Positions 43,801 through 50,270 of a DNA stretch of 50,909 nt are shown here, piece by piece (position 1 is the first letter of the stretch; every line of letters starts with the position of its first letter). The notes beneath the pieces were generated by a model, which was not told the DNA's origin, did not search any database, and saw only the letters and a program-made list of their open reading frames with translations. The position numbers and the translations under genes are program-made. The stretch comes from Ectocarpus siliculosus (taxonomy: Eukaryota; Sar; Phaeophyceae; Ectocarpales; Ectocarpaceae): the NCBI GenBank assembly GCA_000310025.1, contig FN648366.1:268575-319483 (forward strand), in the 5' to 3' direction.

Positions 43801-45315
43801 CCGTGTATCGCCGAACACGTACCGCCGTATTGCAAAAAATGCCGAAAAATGACGGCCGAAAAACGGAAAACCGCCAAAAGCACCGCCGTATTTGCAGTAC
43901 CGTACCGCAGAAAAAATACCGCCATATTGAAAAAAACCGCCGAACAAAAGAACCACAAGTATTGCGAAAACGGTACCAGCTCAGGGTGCTCTCCCTCGCG
44001 GCTCGGTCGCGCTGCTCGCGTGTCGTGTCGGCCCCGTCGGTCTTTTGTCTATAGGCCTGTGCTCATCAGGGAAAGAAACTCCCTGAGCGCAGATTTCGTT
44101 GGCATGGCGAGAGTTGACATGGCTCAGGCACCGACGCCAACACCAACATCAAACATCAAACATCGACAAGGGTCCACATACCTGTCTGTGCGCTGTGAAT
44201 ATACCTTAGGCACCACCAACGCAAACCCATCACCAACGCCGACACCAACATCAGATAGCGAGGCAGGCGCCCGCAAGCTGCTAGAACAGGCCTCATCAAC
44301 ATCAAACACCAAACATCAGCATTGCAACCAGTGAGGGGGGTCTTATCAACATCAAACGTCAGCCTTTCAAGAAACGCGGAGGGATTACCTGTCCCAGGTG
44401 ACGGTTCGGACGCGAGTCGGCGGGGGAAGCGTCACCCGCCTGCTTCTGCCGCAGAACCCGCCGCCTCTGCTGCTGCTGCTGCTGCAACGCACGGTCGTGT
44501 TCTCGCATGGTCGTTCTATCCTCCTTTCTCGGCCTGCCGACGACAGCGTGGCTACCAAGCTGCCTGGCGTTGTCTTGGCGTGGCCAACGGTAGAAGCCGC
44601 GGTGACTGCTGCGGACGGGACGGTGTTGTTGATGGGTATCTCGCCCCCGCTGATACTGCCGCCGCCGCCGTCACCGCCGCCGCTACCGCTGCTGCTACCG
44701 CTGCTGCCGCTGCTGCTGCCGCTGCTACTATTGCTGCTACTGCTGCTGCTACCGCTGCTGCTGCCGCTGCTAATATTGCTGCTGCTGCTGCTGCTGCCGC
44801 CGCATTCGTCGTTGCTGCTAGCGATGTCAGTGGTTCTGCCTGCGCTCCCGCTGCTGCCGTTGGCTCCACCACCCCGGAAAACGTTATCGGTGACGCTGCT
44901 GACTCTGCTACTTCCCATACCAGCCTCCGTTGTTTCTATTGTCTCCTTGCGCCCACTCGAATCAGCGCCGACGTTACCGTGCCACCCAGCTCCTCGCTTC
45001 CGTCTCCCTCCGACCATAACCCCTCGCCAGGCGTGCTCGAGATCAAGGGCATCGCTCAACACAGCAGCGTCACCATCGGCACCGCCGCCATCACCATCGG
45101 CACCGCCGCCATCACCGTCAACACCACCACCGTTAATCCCTTCCACTCTCACCTCCCCCCCCTCAGACAGCTGCAGCAGCGGATGTTGGTAGTCGTCATC
45201 CCGACTGTTCTCTCGGAACGGGCGCTGATGTTGTTCCGCGAGCCGCCCTTCCGGAGACCCTTCCGGAGACCCTTCCGGATACCCTTCCGGATATTGTTCC
45301 GCGCACTGCTCCAGT
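28113..45315 (-). CDS. FNIP-repeat protein, large multi-exon gene with modular exons
   Basis: Exons in transcript order: 45315-44389, 43176-43045, 42428-42366, 42068-41977, 41503-41370, 40262-40077, 39725-39462, 38187-38095, 37236-37132, 35738-35607, 33734-33603, 31573-31508, 31019-30849, 29660-29454, 28825-28703, 28301-28113 (TAA). Spliced, exons 2-16 are 2089 nt and encode about 29 copies of a 22-residue unit: W-P-x2-L-x2-L-x-F-G-x2-F-[ND]-Q-P-V-x2-V-x. Examples are VSWPPRLQRLAFGNDF and VSWPGGLEELVFGEMF. This is the FNIP-type leucine-rich-like repeat, which is expanded in Dictyostelium and is expected to form a solenoid for protein binding. Frame and 22-residue register are kept across every junction, including those in phases 1 and 2. 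Donors are GT except GC after 40077. The last exon ends SVAWPRG, then a short basic tail. No signal peptide, membrane segment or catalytic domain is seen in the repeat part. The first exon is serine/glycine-rich, and the start codon is unresolved (see 46182-46417). Intracellular interaction or recognition is an inference only. Confidence 0.8.
28383..28640. repeat. CAG/CAA compound microsatellite in last intron
   Basis: Long interrupted (CAG)n and (CAA)n tracts between the last two exons of the FNIP gene. The polyQ, polyT and polyC frames across it are artefacts of the repeat. Confidence 0.9.
28850..28985 (-). mobile_element. CAA-tailed short element, copy 3
   Basis: (TTG)n on the plus strand followed by TCTTCACGTTAAAAACCGTT, CTCTCTACCCAGTACC and GGTCGATTCCCG. 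Lies just upstream (minus strand) of exon 28825-28703 and supplies the (CAA)n sequence near its acceptor. Confidence 0.6.
29140..29250 (-). mobile_element. CAA-tailed short element, copy 4 (short tail)
   Basis: GTTGTTGTGCTTGTCTTGACATAAAAACGGTTCCGG... with CTCAGTACCTTTTAGTATCC and CACCTGACGCG. Same body as the copy at 1912-2103. Confidence 0.55.
30285..30420 (-). mobile_element. CAA-tailed short element, copy 5
   Basis: GTTGTTGCTGTTGTGGTTG then TCTTCACACTAAAACCCGGG, CTCTCTACCCAGTAC and GCGGTCGATTCCCGTGGTT. Belongs to the subfamily with the CTCTCTACCCAG block. Confidence 0.6.
30421..30704. other. Intron sequence, nothing recognised
   Basis: Part of the FNIP gene intron between exons 31019-30849 and 29660-29454. 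Small ORFs only. Confidence 0.4.
30711..30790 (-). pseudogene. Duplicated exon edge (pseudo-exon) in FNIP gene intron
   Basis: The minus strand repeats the 3' end of exon 31019-30849 (the NR-VERVV...GLEE region) and the following donor (GAAGAGGTAAGG). An in-frame TGA replaces the conserved Trp, and the upstream frame is shifted. The flanking intron piece (AAGGTRCAAAACGCCTCTT) is duplicated as well. It cannot be used as coding sequence. Confidence 0.65.
31640..31960. repeat. ~107-bp tandem repeat, three units
   Basis: Units start at CGCAGTCNATG and contain CTGATGAAACGAGCTT, GACTTGCCGGGGGG, GAGAGTAGAGCATATTTTCG and GACAGATATTTCGAATGGGC. The third unit is diverged. It sits directly upstream (minus strand) of the acceptor of exon 31573-31508. 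Confidence 0.85.
32225..32452. mobile_element. TACCGTA-family MITE, copy C
   Basis: TACCGTAGGTGACATGCATA to TTATTCAACCTACGGAAAC, with CCCTGGACCGACTT and TTCGAGCTTTGAAAATCGG arms. Located in the FNIP gene intron 33603-31573. Confidence 0.8.
32466..32668. repeat. ~105-bp direct duplication
   Basis: Two copies of a unit with AGCAGTGCGGTTGAAAACGG, a CATGATGTGGGAC block and GAGGGAGG. A related third copy lies at 36925-37000 (CAGTGCTGTTGAAAACCC ... CTGGGACCCTGTGAC). Confidence 0.7.
32780..32945. mobile_element. Second MITE family (GTGCCGG), diverged copy
   Basis: Ends in AACCGGCACTAAACAGGGAC and begins near AATAGTGCCGGTATGTG. It shares the interior CACACACTGAATTTYCAAG (inverted) and CACCGAACCGGCACTA with the cleaner copy at 35292-35475. 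Confidence 0.6.
33115..33553. mobile_element. Cluster of partial TACCGTA-family MITEs
   Basis: A right arm at 33145-33206 runs directly into a left arm and interior at 33203-33371 that lacks its own right arm. Another right arm lies at 33503-33553 (GGGTGGGAGGGTGTTATC, TGCGGTA). This looks like insertion of one copy into another followed by loss. Confidence 0.6.
33829..33985. mobile_element. Partial TACCGTA-family MITE
   Basis: Left arm TACCGTAGATTGCGTAAGAT plus interior (GAGAGCTCTCGACCAGACGG), with no right arm. It is abutted by a complete copy at 33986. Confidence 0.6.
33986..34204. mobile_element. TACCGTA-family MITE, best-preserved copy
   Basis: 219 bp. The left terminus TACCGTAGACGACACAAGAT continues AACACACCCCCTGGACCG. 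The right side is its near-perfect inverse, ending TTATCTTGTGTCGTATACGGTA (ends shared with copy B). Confidence 0.9.
34371..34545. repeat. 62-63-bp tandem repeat, three units
   Basis: Units start ACGCGCAACGRTRAAGAACC and contain GATCAATTGCGGT and CGAAGAACRAAAACGGT. Lies in the intron between 35607 and 33734 of the FNIP gene. Confidence 0.85.
34960..35030. mobile_element. TACCGTA-family MITE right-arm fragment
   Basis: GTTTGAAATCGGTCCAACGG, TGTGGTATGTTACGCA, ACCTACGG: one arm only. Confidence 0.5.
35292..35475. mobile_element. Second MITE family (GTGCCGG), clean copy
   Basis: The inner 20 bases of the left end, GGGTCCCTGTTTAGTGCCGG (35297), are exactly inverted at 35451-35470. With one mismatch the inverted repeat extends to AGTG at both outer ends, giving a 184-bp element. 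Intronic in the FNIP gene, 130 bp upstream of the plus-strand position of exon 35738-35607. Confidence 0.75.
35725..35990. repeat. Tandem copies of an exon acceptor edge (~118-bp unit)
   Basis: The first bases of exon 35738-35607, its acceptor and ~100 bp of upstream intron (CACTCTGTCCACGGACTAC, GATGAAGCAAAAACAAGAG, then GGTACCCTCGAGCGAGGCC) are repeated at about 35838 and, diverged, at about 35951. Only the first copy is followed by the FNIP coding sequence. Confidence 0.8.
36016..36203. mobile_element. MITE-like foldback element, variant
   Basis: CCCCCCGTGTTAGC ... GCGTGTTTCTCC on the left is inverted as GGAGAAACACGC ... GGTAACACGGGGGG on the right. The interior resembles the TACCGTA family (CACTCGACGAGAT, TTTCGGTACTGG), but the ends differ. 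Confidence 0.5.
36408..36480. mobile_element. TACCGTA-family MITE left-arm fragment
   Basis: GACATCACACCCCCTGGACT then TTTTCAATGCTCGA: the left arm only. Confidence 0.45.
36875..36914. repeat. Interstitial telomeric TTAGGG tract 2
   Basis: About 6.5 perfect TTAGGG units in an intron of the FNIP gene, with two CCCTAA units inverted about 165 bp away (36705-36718). The flank GCATCGACCGCGCTA is shared with 32213-32227, where a short CCCTAACCCTAA also lies nearby. Confidence 0.95.
37303..37626 (-). mobile_element. tRNA-derived SINE, full copy 2
   Basis: Minus strand: GGTCGCCCCGGTGGTCTAGT head with A box TGGTCTAGTTGG and B box GGTTCGAATCC, the common body, and a 25-nt poly(A) (T on plus, 37303-37327). 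It differs from the copy at 5382 by few bases and lacks its TCTA duplication in the anticodon-loop region. It lies inside the intron just upstream of exon 37236-37132. Confidence 0.85.
37745..38060. repeat. CAA/CACCAA microsatellites in FNIP gene intron
   Basis: Runs of (CAA)n, (CACCAA)n and (ATC)n with imperfect edges. The long minus-strand V/L/G-rich frames are translations of this repeat. Confidence 0.85.
38378..38443. repeat. Interstitial telomeric tract 3
   Basis: TTGGGTTAGGGTTAGGATTA and further units, about ten in all with variants (GGATTA, GGGATA, GGGAATA). It is preceded by GAAGTTGGG exactly as is the short tract at 47453-47470. Confidence 0.9.
38444..39455. other. FNIP gene intron, nothing recognised
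   Basis: About 1 kb of AT-richer sequence with a G14 run near 38747-38761. Short ORFs without motifs; one Ser/Thr/Pro-like minus frame (39338-39604) overlaps the exon 39725-39462 out of frame. Confidence 0.4.
39517..39626 (-). repeat. In-frame 18-bp minisatellite inside a FNIP exon
   Basis: Within exon 39725-39462 about six copies of an 18-bp unit encode N-G-S-A-A-P (variants N-G-P-A-A-P, N-G-S-A-A-L). They form a flexible linker between two FNIP units. Because 18 is a multiple of three, copy-number change keeps the frame, and the whole exon is 264 nt, four times 66. Confidence 0.85.
40270..40800. repeat. ~55-bp minisatellite, nine units, at an exon acceptor
   Basis: The unit GGGTTTGTTAGGGAYAAGG / GGAGCAACATTTGTGTTC recurs at intervals of 50-56 bp (one 66). 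The first three units are almost identical; units become more diverged with distance. It abuts the acceptor of exon 40262-40077 on its intron side. The ORF across it reads LTNPYRTQMLLLCPF repeats and is not considered coding. Confidence 0.9.
41011..41390 (-). repeat. Three copies of an exon donor edge
   Basis: The true end of exon 41503-41370 encodes NWPIDQ followed by GTATGC. In the downstream intron the same edge recurs at about 41241-41262 (APIDQ, then GTTGTC) and 41011-41045 (FDSPIHQ, then GTATGC). Each has the CAG-GT donor but lacks the rest of the repeat. Confidence 0.7.
41137..41245 (+). mobile_element. CAA-tailed short element, copy 6
   Basis: Plus-strand body ACCACGGGAATCGACCGCG, then GAGGTACTGGGTAGAGAGAA and CTTAATGTGAAGACAACGAC. 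The same subfamily as the copy at 30285-30420, in opposite orientation. Confidence 0.6.
42060..42215 (-). repeat. Three copies of an exon acceptor edge
   Basis: The start of exon 42068-41977 (acceptor, then TGGAACCAGCCATTGGAC) is repeated upstream in the intron as TGGAATCAACCATTGGATC (about 42118) and GGGAATCAACTGTCGGAC (about 42200). Each is preceded by a similar TGCGTCTTCCT / TTGCTTCTTG pyrimidine stretch. Only the proximal copy continues into coding sequence. Confidence 0.75.
42430..42985. other. FNIP gene intron, nothing recognised
   Basis: Contains two related GAGGGGGYTCCGATACANGAGG blocks near 42667 and 42747 and ends in a (CAA)n tract near 42990-43033. Confidence 0.35.
43319..43626. 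mobile_element. TACCGTA-family MITE, longer variant
   Basis: Left arm AAGACACCACACCCCGCTGG and right arm GAGGTTTGCAAATCGGTCCG ending ATTCAACCTACGGTA. About 308 bp with a longer interior (AAAGCTCGACAAGACGATTC). Confidence 0.55.
43780..43990. repeat. Irregular ACCGCCGTATT / GCCGAAAA repeat
   Basis: Many overlapping copies of ACCGCCGTATTGCAAAAA, CCGAAAAACGG and TACCGCCATATTG, with no fixed period. Lies in the intron between exons 44389 and 43176. Confidence 0.6.
44389..45315 (-). CDS. Low-complexity N-terminal exon of the FNIP-repeat gene
   Basis: An exon of up to 927 nt ends at 44389 with AG before a GTAATC donor (phase 2). This joins exon 43176-43045 to give PPTRVRTVTWDR followed by PVGELVKGVAWP, which fits the 22-residue register (a degenerate first repeat). 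Upstream it encodes E-G-S-P repeats, acidic GGGVDGDGGGADGD repeats and a long Ser/Gly tract. The tract is a (CAG/CGG)n region that is open in several frames on both strands. The acceptor at 45315 (TATGGTGCAG) is my choice because its phase (1 nt) fits a possible exon further upstream. The same frame is also open to an ATG at 45545, across a local duplication. The frame +1 alternative (MREHDRALQQQQ...) near the 3' end looks protein-like too but would not join the repeats. Confidence 0.45.
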
Positions 45316-45535
45316 CTGCACCATAGGTGCCGGGGAGTGTTTTCGGAAACCCGGACGTGCCAGGGGTCTCCATCCCGACAATCTCTGCGATTTTTGTTTT
45401 TTTCGCCGGGGCGGGAGGCAGGCGTGTTTCGGGGAGGGGGGGGGGGGGGGTAGGGGGGGTACGTGTTTTCATCTGGCAGGGGGGAATTTTCTCTAAGAAA
45501 CACGGACGTGCCAGGGGTCCGCCATCCCGACATTT

Positions 45536-45615
45536 TGTTCTTCATTACTTGAATAACCAGCGCTCACAGCGTTTCCGGCGCATAGCTCCAACACGTGGCC
45601 ACGCACACAAGGTCC
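45536..45615 (-). repeat. SINE fragment (tail side)
   Basis: TACTTGAATAACCAGCGCTCACAGCG region followed by CGCATAGCTCCAACACGTGG matches the tail-proximal SINE body (CAGCGCTCACAGC ... CTCCAACCCGTGG). Head missing. Confidence 0.45.
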
Positions 45616-46181
45616 CCAATCAACAATCTCTGCGTTATTTTGGGCGGGCCGGAAGCGGGGTATATAGTACCACGTGTTTTTTATCCTCATCCTCATTCAG
45701 GTGAGGACGGCTTGGGGAGCGCCGGGGCGGGGCGGGTGATACCGGCTACAACATAATTGCGCGATATGTATCTCGGCCGTCATTTTGGCGCTCACCGTGG
45801 TGTGTTTTACCGCCGTGAACAGAATCCGCAGACTTCCCACGCACAAAGACCTCTCGGTCGTGTAACATAGACTGGACCAATCTCGAAATTGTTGTGGATG
45901 TTGCCTTGTTTGTTTTTGTACTGTTTCGTGTTTGCGCTGGTTGTTCTGGGTCGTTTTTTAAATCTCTTTGGCTACTTTATATGTATGTACCCTCTGTCGG
46001 GGAGTTGGCCGGTGGTTTACCTGAAGACAGAAACAGCAACAACAACAACAACAACAACAACAAGGACAACAACAACAACGATCGAAGTACCGTCCCAAGA
46101 CCTCCCTCTGTCCGCGGCACACGCGCCTGAGAGCTAGCGATTGAACCCGGCGATAGCGGTGGCGGCGACTCTGGCACACAC

Positions 46182-46417
46182 CTGCAGATGGTCACGGAAG
46201 CGAGCTGCAGCTGCTTCATCCTCCCGGGGGGTATCCACCCGGAGAGCACCACCACCCGCAGGCCCTTCCGCACACTCGCCAGCCGCTGCTGCGTCCCCGC
46301 CCCCGCCGATTCCGTCGCACTTCCTGCTCCCGTCGGCGCCGTTTCTGACTGGCCAATCATCATCGTGGGGGTTTCGGCTCCTACCGGCGGCACCGCGTCT
46401 GATTGGTCGATCATCAT
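46182..46417 (-). CDS. Possible first coding exon of the FNIP-repeat gene
   Basis: Minus-strand frame from an ATG at 46417 (MMIDQSDAVPPVGAETPT, with a related second copy MMIGQSETAPTGAG) to LASVTIC, where AG precedes a GTGTGT donor in phase 2. Spliced to the acceptor at 45315 it continues R-LEQCAEQYPEGYPEG in frame. Start, membership and even coding status are uncertain. The frame continues upstream without an ATG to a stop, and the plus strand is also open here. Confidence 0.3.
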
Positions 46418-46586
46418 CGCGGGGTTTTCCTTTCCTATCGATGTTGGCGTTTTCGAGCGTTGTGGTCGGGGGGGGTGTTGGACGCGCAAAGAAACAAACG
46501 TCGGTTGGGATTCGATTTAGGGTATTGTTGGCTGAGCCTGTGTGCGGTACATGCACACGTTACGGTACGACACAAGAGGCAGGATC

Positions 46587-46815
46587 TACCGTAGGTGACA
46601 TACGTTAGATTTCTCACCCCTAGGACCGATTGTTTTTACAGCTCGATCACTCCAAAGCAAAAGGAGCGGCGGTGTCGAAAATGGCGGCGTTGGAACAGTC
46701 TTGTCCAGACCTTTCCGAATATGCATCACTTGATTTCGATGATTTTCTTCGTCGTGAAGCAATCGAGCTGTGCACGTCGGAATAGGGAGTGTAGTATCTC
46801 ATGTCACCTACGGTA
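46587..46815. mobile_element. TACCGTA-family MITE with perfect 15-bp ends
   Basis: TACCGTAGGTGACAT at 46587 is exactly inverted as ATGTCACCTACGGTA at 46801-46815. The interior has TCGAAAATGGCGGCGTTGGA. 229 bp. Confidence 0.9.
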
Positions 46816-47560
46816 CTACGGGATTGCGGAATTGTCACACGTGTCACCCACGAGCGGGGTGATGGTGACGATGATTTCATTGACAGCAACGACTACCCAC
46901 GCGAAGAAAATAATGTTTTCGATGAGGTAGAGAGGCATGGCCTGCGATAGTCGGTTTCTAGTGCAACCAGGGTGGGGAATCACGCGGCGCGCGCAAGAGA
47001 GGTGGCCAAGACACGATCACGCGTTGCGTACCGGTTGGTGAGACGGTTGGGTTATTCTACAAAGACTGAAGATGGGATGTGCACGCATGTTTACAGCCGT
47101 AGATATATATTGTAGCAGTCATCAAATGAATTTCGCTGACAACCTACGAAAAATGTAATTTTCCCAAGAGACAGGCGTTGTGTAGCAAACCGTTGTTGCT
47201 GCTTCCTGCCAAAGGTGGTATGTATCGTCTAGATACAACCTGTGACCCTTTCTCCTTCTCCCACAGACGTGTGTATACCTATCTCCTGACAGTAGTGGGA
47301 ATCATGAGCCGGATGGCACCACCGACGTGTTCTCTGCCGTTAAGAGGCGGCCGCTGTTTAACGGCGTTCTTCACCCCAGTAAGTAGCTTTCGCAGGATAT
47401 TTCAATTAGTAAACATGTTGGATGGCATGTTCGATAAAGCGTGCAAATCGGAGAAGTTGGGTTAGGGTTAAGCCTAACCTGCCGGCGCGCCGGCGCCATG
47501 CCTGCTGACAAAACAGAGGATCTACAGCAGTGAAGGAAATACTGCGATAATACGTGGTTT
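46816..47560. other. No gene recognised
   Basis: Unique sequence with a short GGGTTAGGGTTA tract (47458-47470) and a GGCGCGCCGGCGCC palindrome near 47484. ORFs are short. Confidence 0.4.
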
Positions 47561-47794
47561 TACCGTATGATAGGTTGCATAGGATGCCACACCCACTCCC
47601 TGGACCGATTTTCAAAGCTCGGTTTCTCCACGACGATGGGGATGGCGACATCAAATGATACTTTCCTGGAAAGCTCTTGACGAGACGGTTCCAACGCTGC
47701 AATTTTCGGCACCGTCGCCGCTTTTCTTGCCGAGTATTCGAGCTTTGAAAGTCGGTCCGGGGGGTGTGGTATATTACGTATGCAACGTACGGTT
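47561..47794. mobile_element. TACCGTA-family MITE, copy
   Basis: TACCGTATGATAGGTTGCAT to TATGCAACGTACGGTTA, with CTCCCTGGACCGATTTTCAA and TCGAGCTTTGAAAGTCGG arms. Confidence 0.85.
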
Positions 47795-49317
47795 ATCTCG
47801 AACGGCTAGTACTGCTGTAGTCTTTCTGTGTGTGTATGTATATTTTCTGAAAAAACGTTGACATTTCTGTCACAATCATACGGAGACGGAAACATAAGGG
47901 TTTGGGGTCTGGGGCGCGGCGTTCCTGCCGACTAAAGCGAGAGGATCTGCATGGCATCGTCATCACGCGGAGACGTTGTGGAAGGGTGTGGGGCTGGGTC
48001 GGATTGGGGAGTTGGGGTTGGAGGGTTGGGGTTGGGTAGGACCCATGAGGCGGCCTTGGACCTTGGGGCCGGCCGCCTACAGGCCGTGTGCCTTGGGCAG
48101 GCCGCCTGCAGGCCTCGGGGCCGGCCGCCTGCTGTCGACGTCGCCGCCGTCGGACATGCGGAACGTTGTGTTGTCGTCTGCGGGTACATCTTGCATGCAT
48201 GCGTTTTCTCTCGCCTTCGGAAGAGATGTCGCTGCTGCTGCTGAGCAGGAGAAGATCTGCTATTGTTGTTCATCCACATGCACGGCAAAGGAGGTGTTGC
48301 TAGCCATCTCAGTAGAGTAGCGCCGATGATCGATGCTGCTGCTGTTGAACGCATCCATCAAGAAGGACACGCTGCATCTGTTATTTGAACTTTTATTGCG
48401 GAAACATCAACGTACCCACCTGCTACAGCATCAGCACCAGAAGCGTCGGCGGTTGAGCCAGCGACTTGCATATTCCCCCGGTGGTGGTTGCCTGCCGTGA
48501 GAGGCCTCTCGTATCGTGTGCAAGCCGCCTCGACACGATCTGGCTCTGCCGCGCACACACGGGCGCGGGGTAGAATTAGTGTAGCTCTGCCCCTCCCGCT
48601 GCGGAAGATGTCGAGGAGAAGAAGTCTCTTCGACCGGTAAACCTCTTCGGAACCCAAAAAATATCGCAGCAAAAGTGCCGCCCTCCAGGAAGGCTGGGGG
48701 GCGAAACGCACAGCAGGCAAGGGCTTGCTCTTTCTCACCTAGGGGTGCTCTGTTCCCCTCTCTATCTCTCTGCTCGGCAAAAACGTGCAACAAGAATAGG
48801 CCCAGATGATGGCGTCGGAGGCTGCTGCACAGATTTGTATCTCCGCTTTTTTACGATTCCACGCCAACGCCTCTATCATGAAAACAGGGGATGGATCGTA
48901 GATGCCCCCCCCCCTCAAAGGGATCGACCGAATCATGATGTTCACAACAGAGCAGCAGCGAGCGTGGTCTAGCCAGCCGCCTCCACCGTTCTTGCTCTAC
49001 TCTCTGCTGTGCACAGGCTGTTACTACTGCTGTGCGCCATAAGGCCATCAACCAATCATAAAAAAAACGCAGAGCTGAGGCAAGGCACAGAGCGCGGAGA
49101 TCGATCATGTACCACCTCCGATGCATAGGTCGGGCGAGAGCTAGGGTAGCAGCAGCAGCAGCGGCAGGTGCGCCAGCGGCCAAGATGGGGAGATGCGGAG
49201 GGGTCTTGAGAGCGCTGGCTACGTCTAGAGGGCCGGAGAAGGTGTCCTCTGGCGACAAAGAGGTTTGTTTTGGTTGCGCTGCCTTGAGAAGGAAACGAGC
49301 AACTACGGGGCGTTGCG
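47795..49317. other. No confident gene
   Basis: GC-rich, with a local GGCCGCCTRCAGGCC repeat at 48060-48130. Several antisense pairs of ORFs (47793-48354, 48358-48793, 48851-49381) have shuffled, basic, low-complexity proteins and no domain that I recognise. Confidence 0.35.
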
Positions 49318-49532
49318 AGATACCAGACCCCCCGGCCTGCTGGACCGATTGTCGAAGCTCGAGTACTTCGCCACAACACAAAGGGAATACTACATCAAGT
49401 TACACAGCAGTAAAACACAAGTGAGACGGTTCCCACGCCGCCATTTTCGGCACCGTCACTGCTTGTTCGTGCTGCTGAGTAATCGAGCTTTGGATGATCG
49501 ATCCAGGGGGTATGTGTGCAACCCATGGTGCC
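49318..49532. mobile_element. TACCGTA-family MITE, diverged
   Basis: GATACCAGACCCCCCGGCCT then GCTGGACCGATTGTCGAAGC on the left; AATCGAGCTTTGGATGATCG then ATCCAGGGGGTATG on the right. The termini are eroded. Confidence 0.65.
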
Positions 49533-49863
49533 AGCGTTACATGCCTCATGTTGAACCGCGTGTTGGTGCTTTGCACAGCAGGGAACCGCAGCGGGGGGAG
49601 TGCTGTTGAATTTAGATAATGCGTATGGTGATCATTGCACATGTGTTCGGCAGCGTGAGAGACTTGTTTACCACATCCATCCGTACATCGGAAGGACAGA
49701 CCACCGACGTAACAAGAGAGGCCCCCCAAAAGGGGCGGGTGCGTGGGTGCGCCAGCTTTCCGCTGGTTCTGCGGATCTTTCCGTGCGGCCCGCATGTGCA
49801 TGTTTGTCACTGTATGCACATGACCGGCTACACATACTGCAACCGCCCGGCCACTGCCCGGCA

Positions 49864-50221
49864 TGTTGGCTTGTCCTCTCACGCCCGGGGGGATAATACC
49901 CCGGTCGTGCCGATGCTGTGCGCGTCACCAGTCGTGACGATGCTGTGCGCGTCACCGCGCAAGTGCAGACTGCGCCACGTCAGGCTGGTTCTGCGTCGAC
50001 AGGGCTGAGGGTCGGTGTGCTGTGCACACCTCGCCTCCCCCCTCGTCTCTCACTCTTTTTCCTTTCCCTCTGTTCCCAGAGACCACCACTGGCTCTTCCT
50101 AGAGAACCTACACTGTACCGCTGTCTGTCACCAGCGGTCCCCACCGATCGCTCCGGAAGTCTCCTCTGTCCCTATAGTTGAGAGAAGGTTCAACCCCTTC
50201 CATCGGTCCGAGGTAGCCCCA
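49864..50221 (+). mobile_element. Possible 5' LTR of a retrotransposon
   Basis: The stretch begins TGTTGG and can be ended at CCCCA (50221), giving 358 bp, a usual LTR length. Nine bases later TTGGCGTCAGCGGCAGGTTA sits where a tRNA primer-binding site would be. Its spacing recalls the TTGGTATCAGAGC site of many Copia elements, but the bases differ. An ORF starts 50 bp downstream. There is no second LTR in the window to compare, so this is tentative. Confidence 0.3.
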
Positions 50222-50270
50222 TATCCTTATTGGCGTCAGCGGCAGGTTAGCCTGCTGTCCTCCTCCGACC

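Noticed and set aside
44322-45326. 334-aa plus-strand ORF, Ala/Pro/Ser-rich
   Set aside because: It is the antisense of the CAG/CGG-rich N-terminal exon of the FNIP gene. Its alanine runs are repeat translation, and the minus frame connects to the repeat exons in register.
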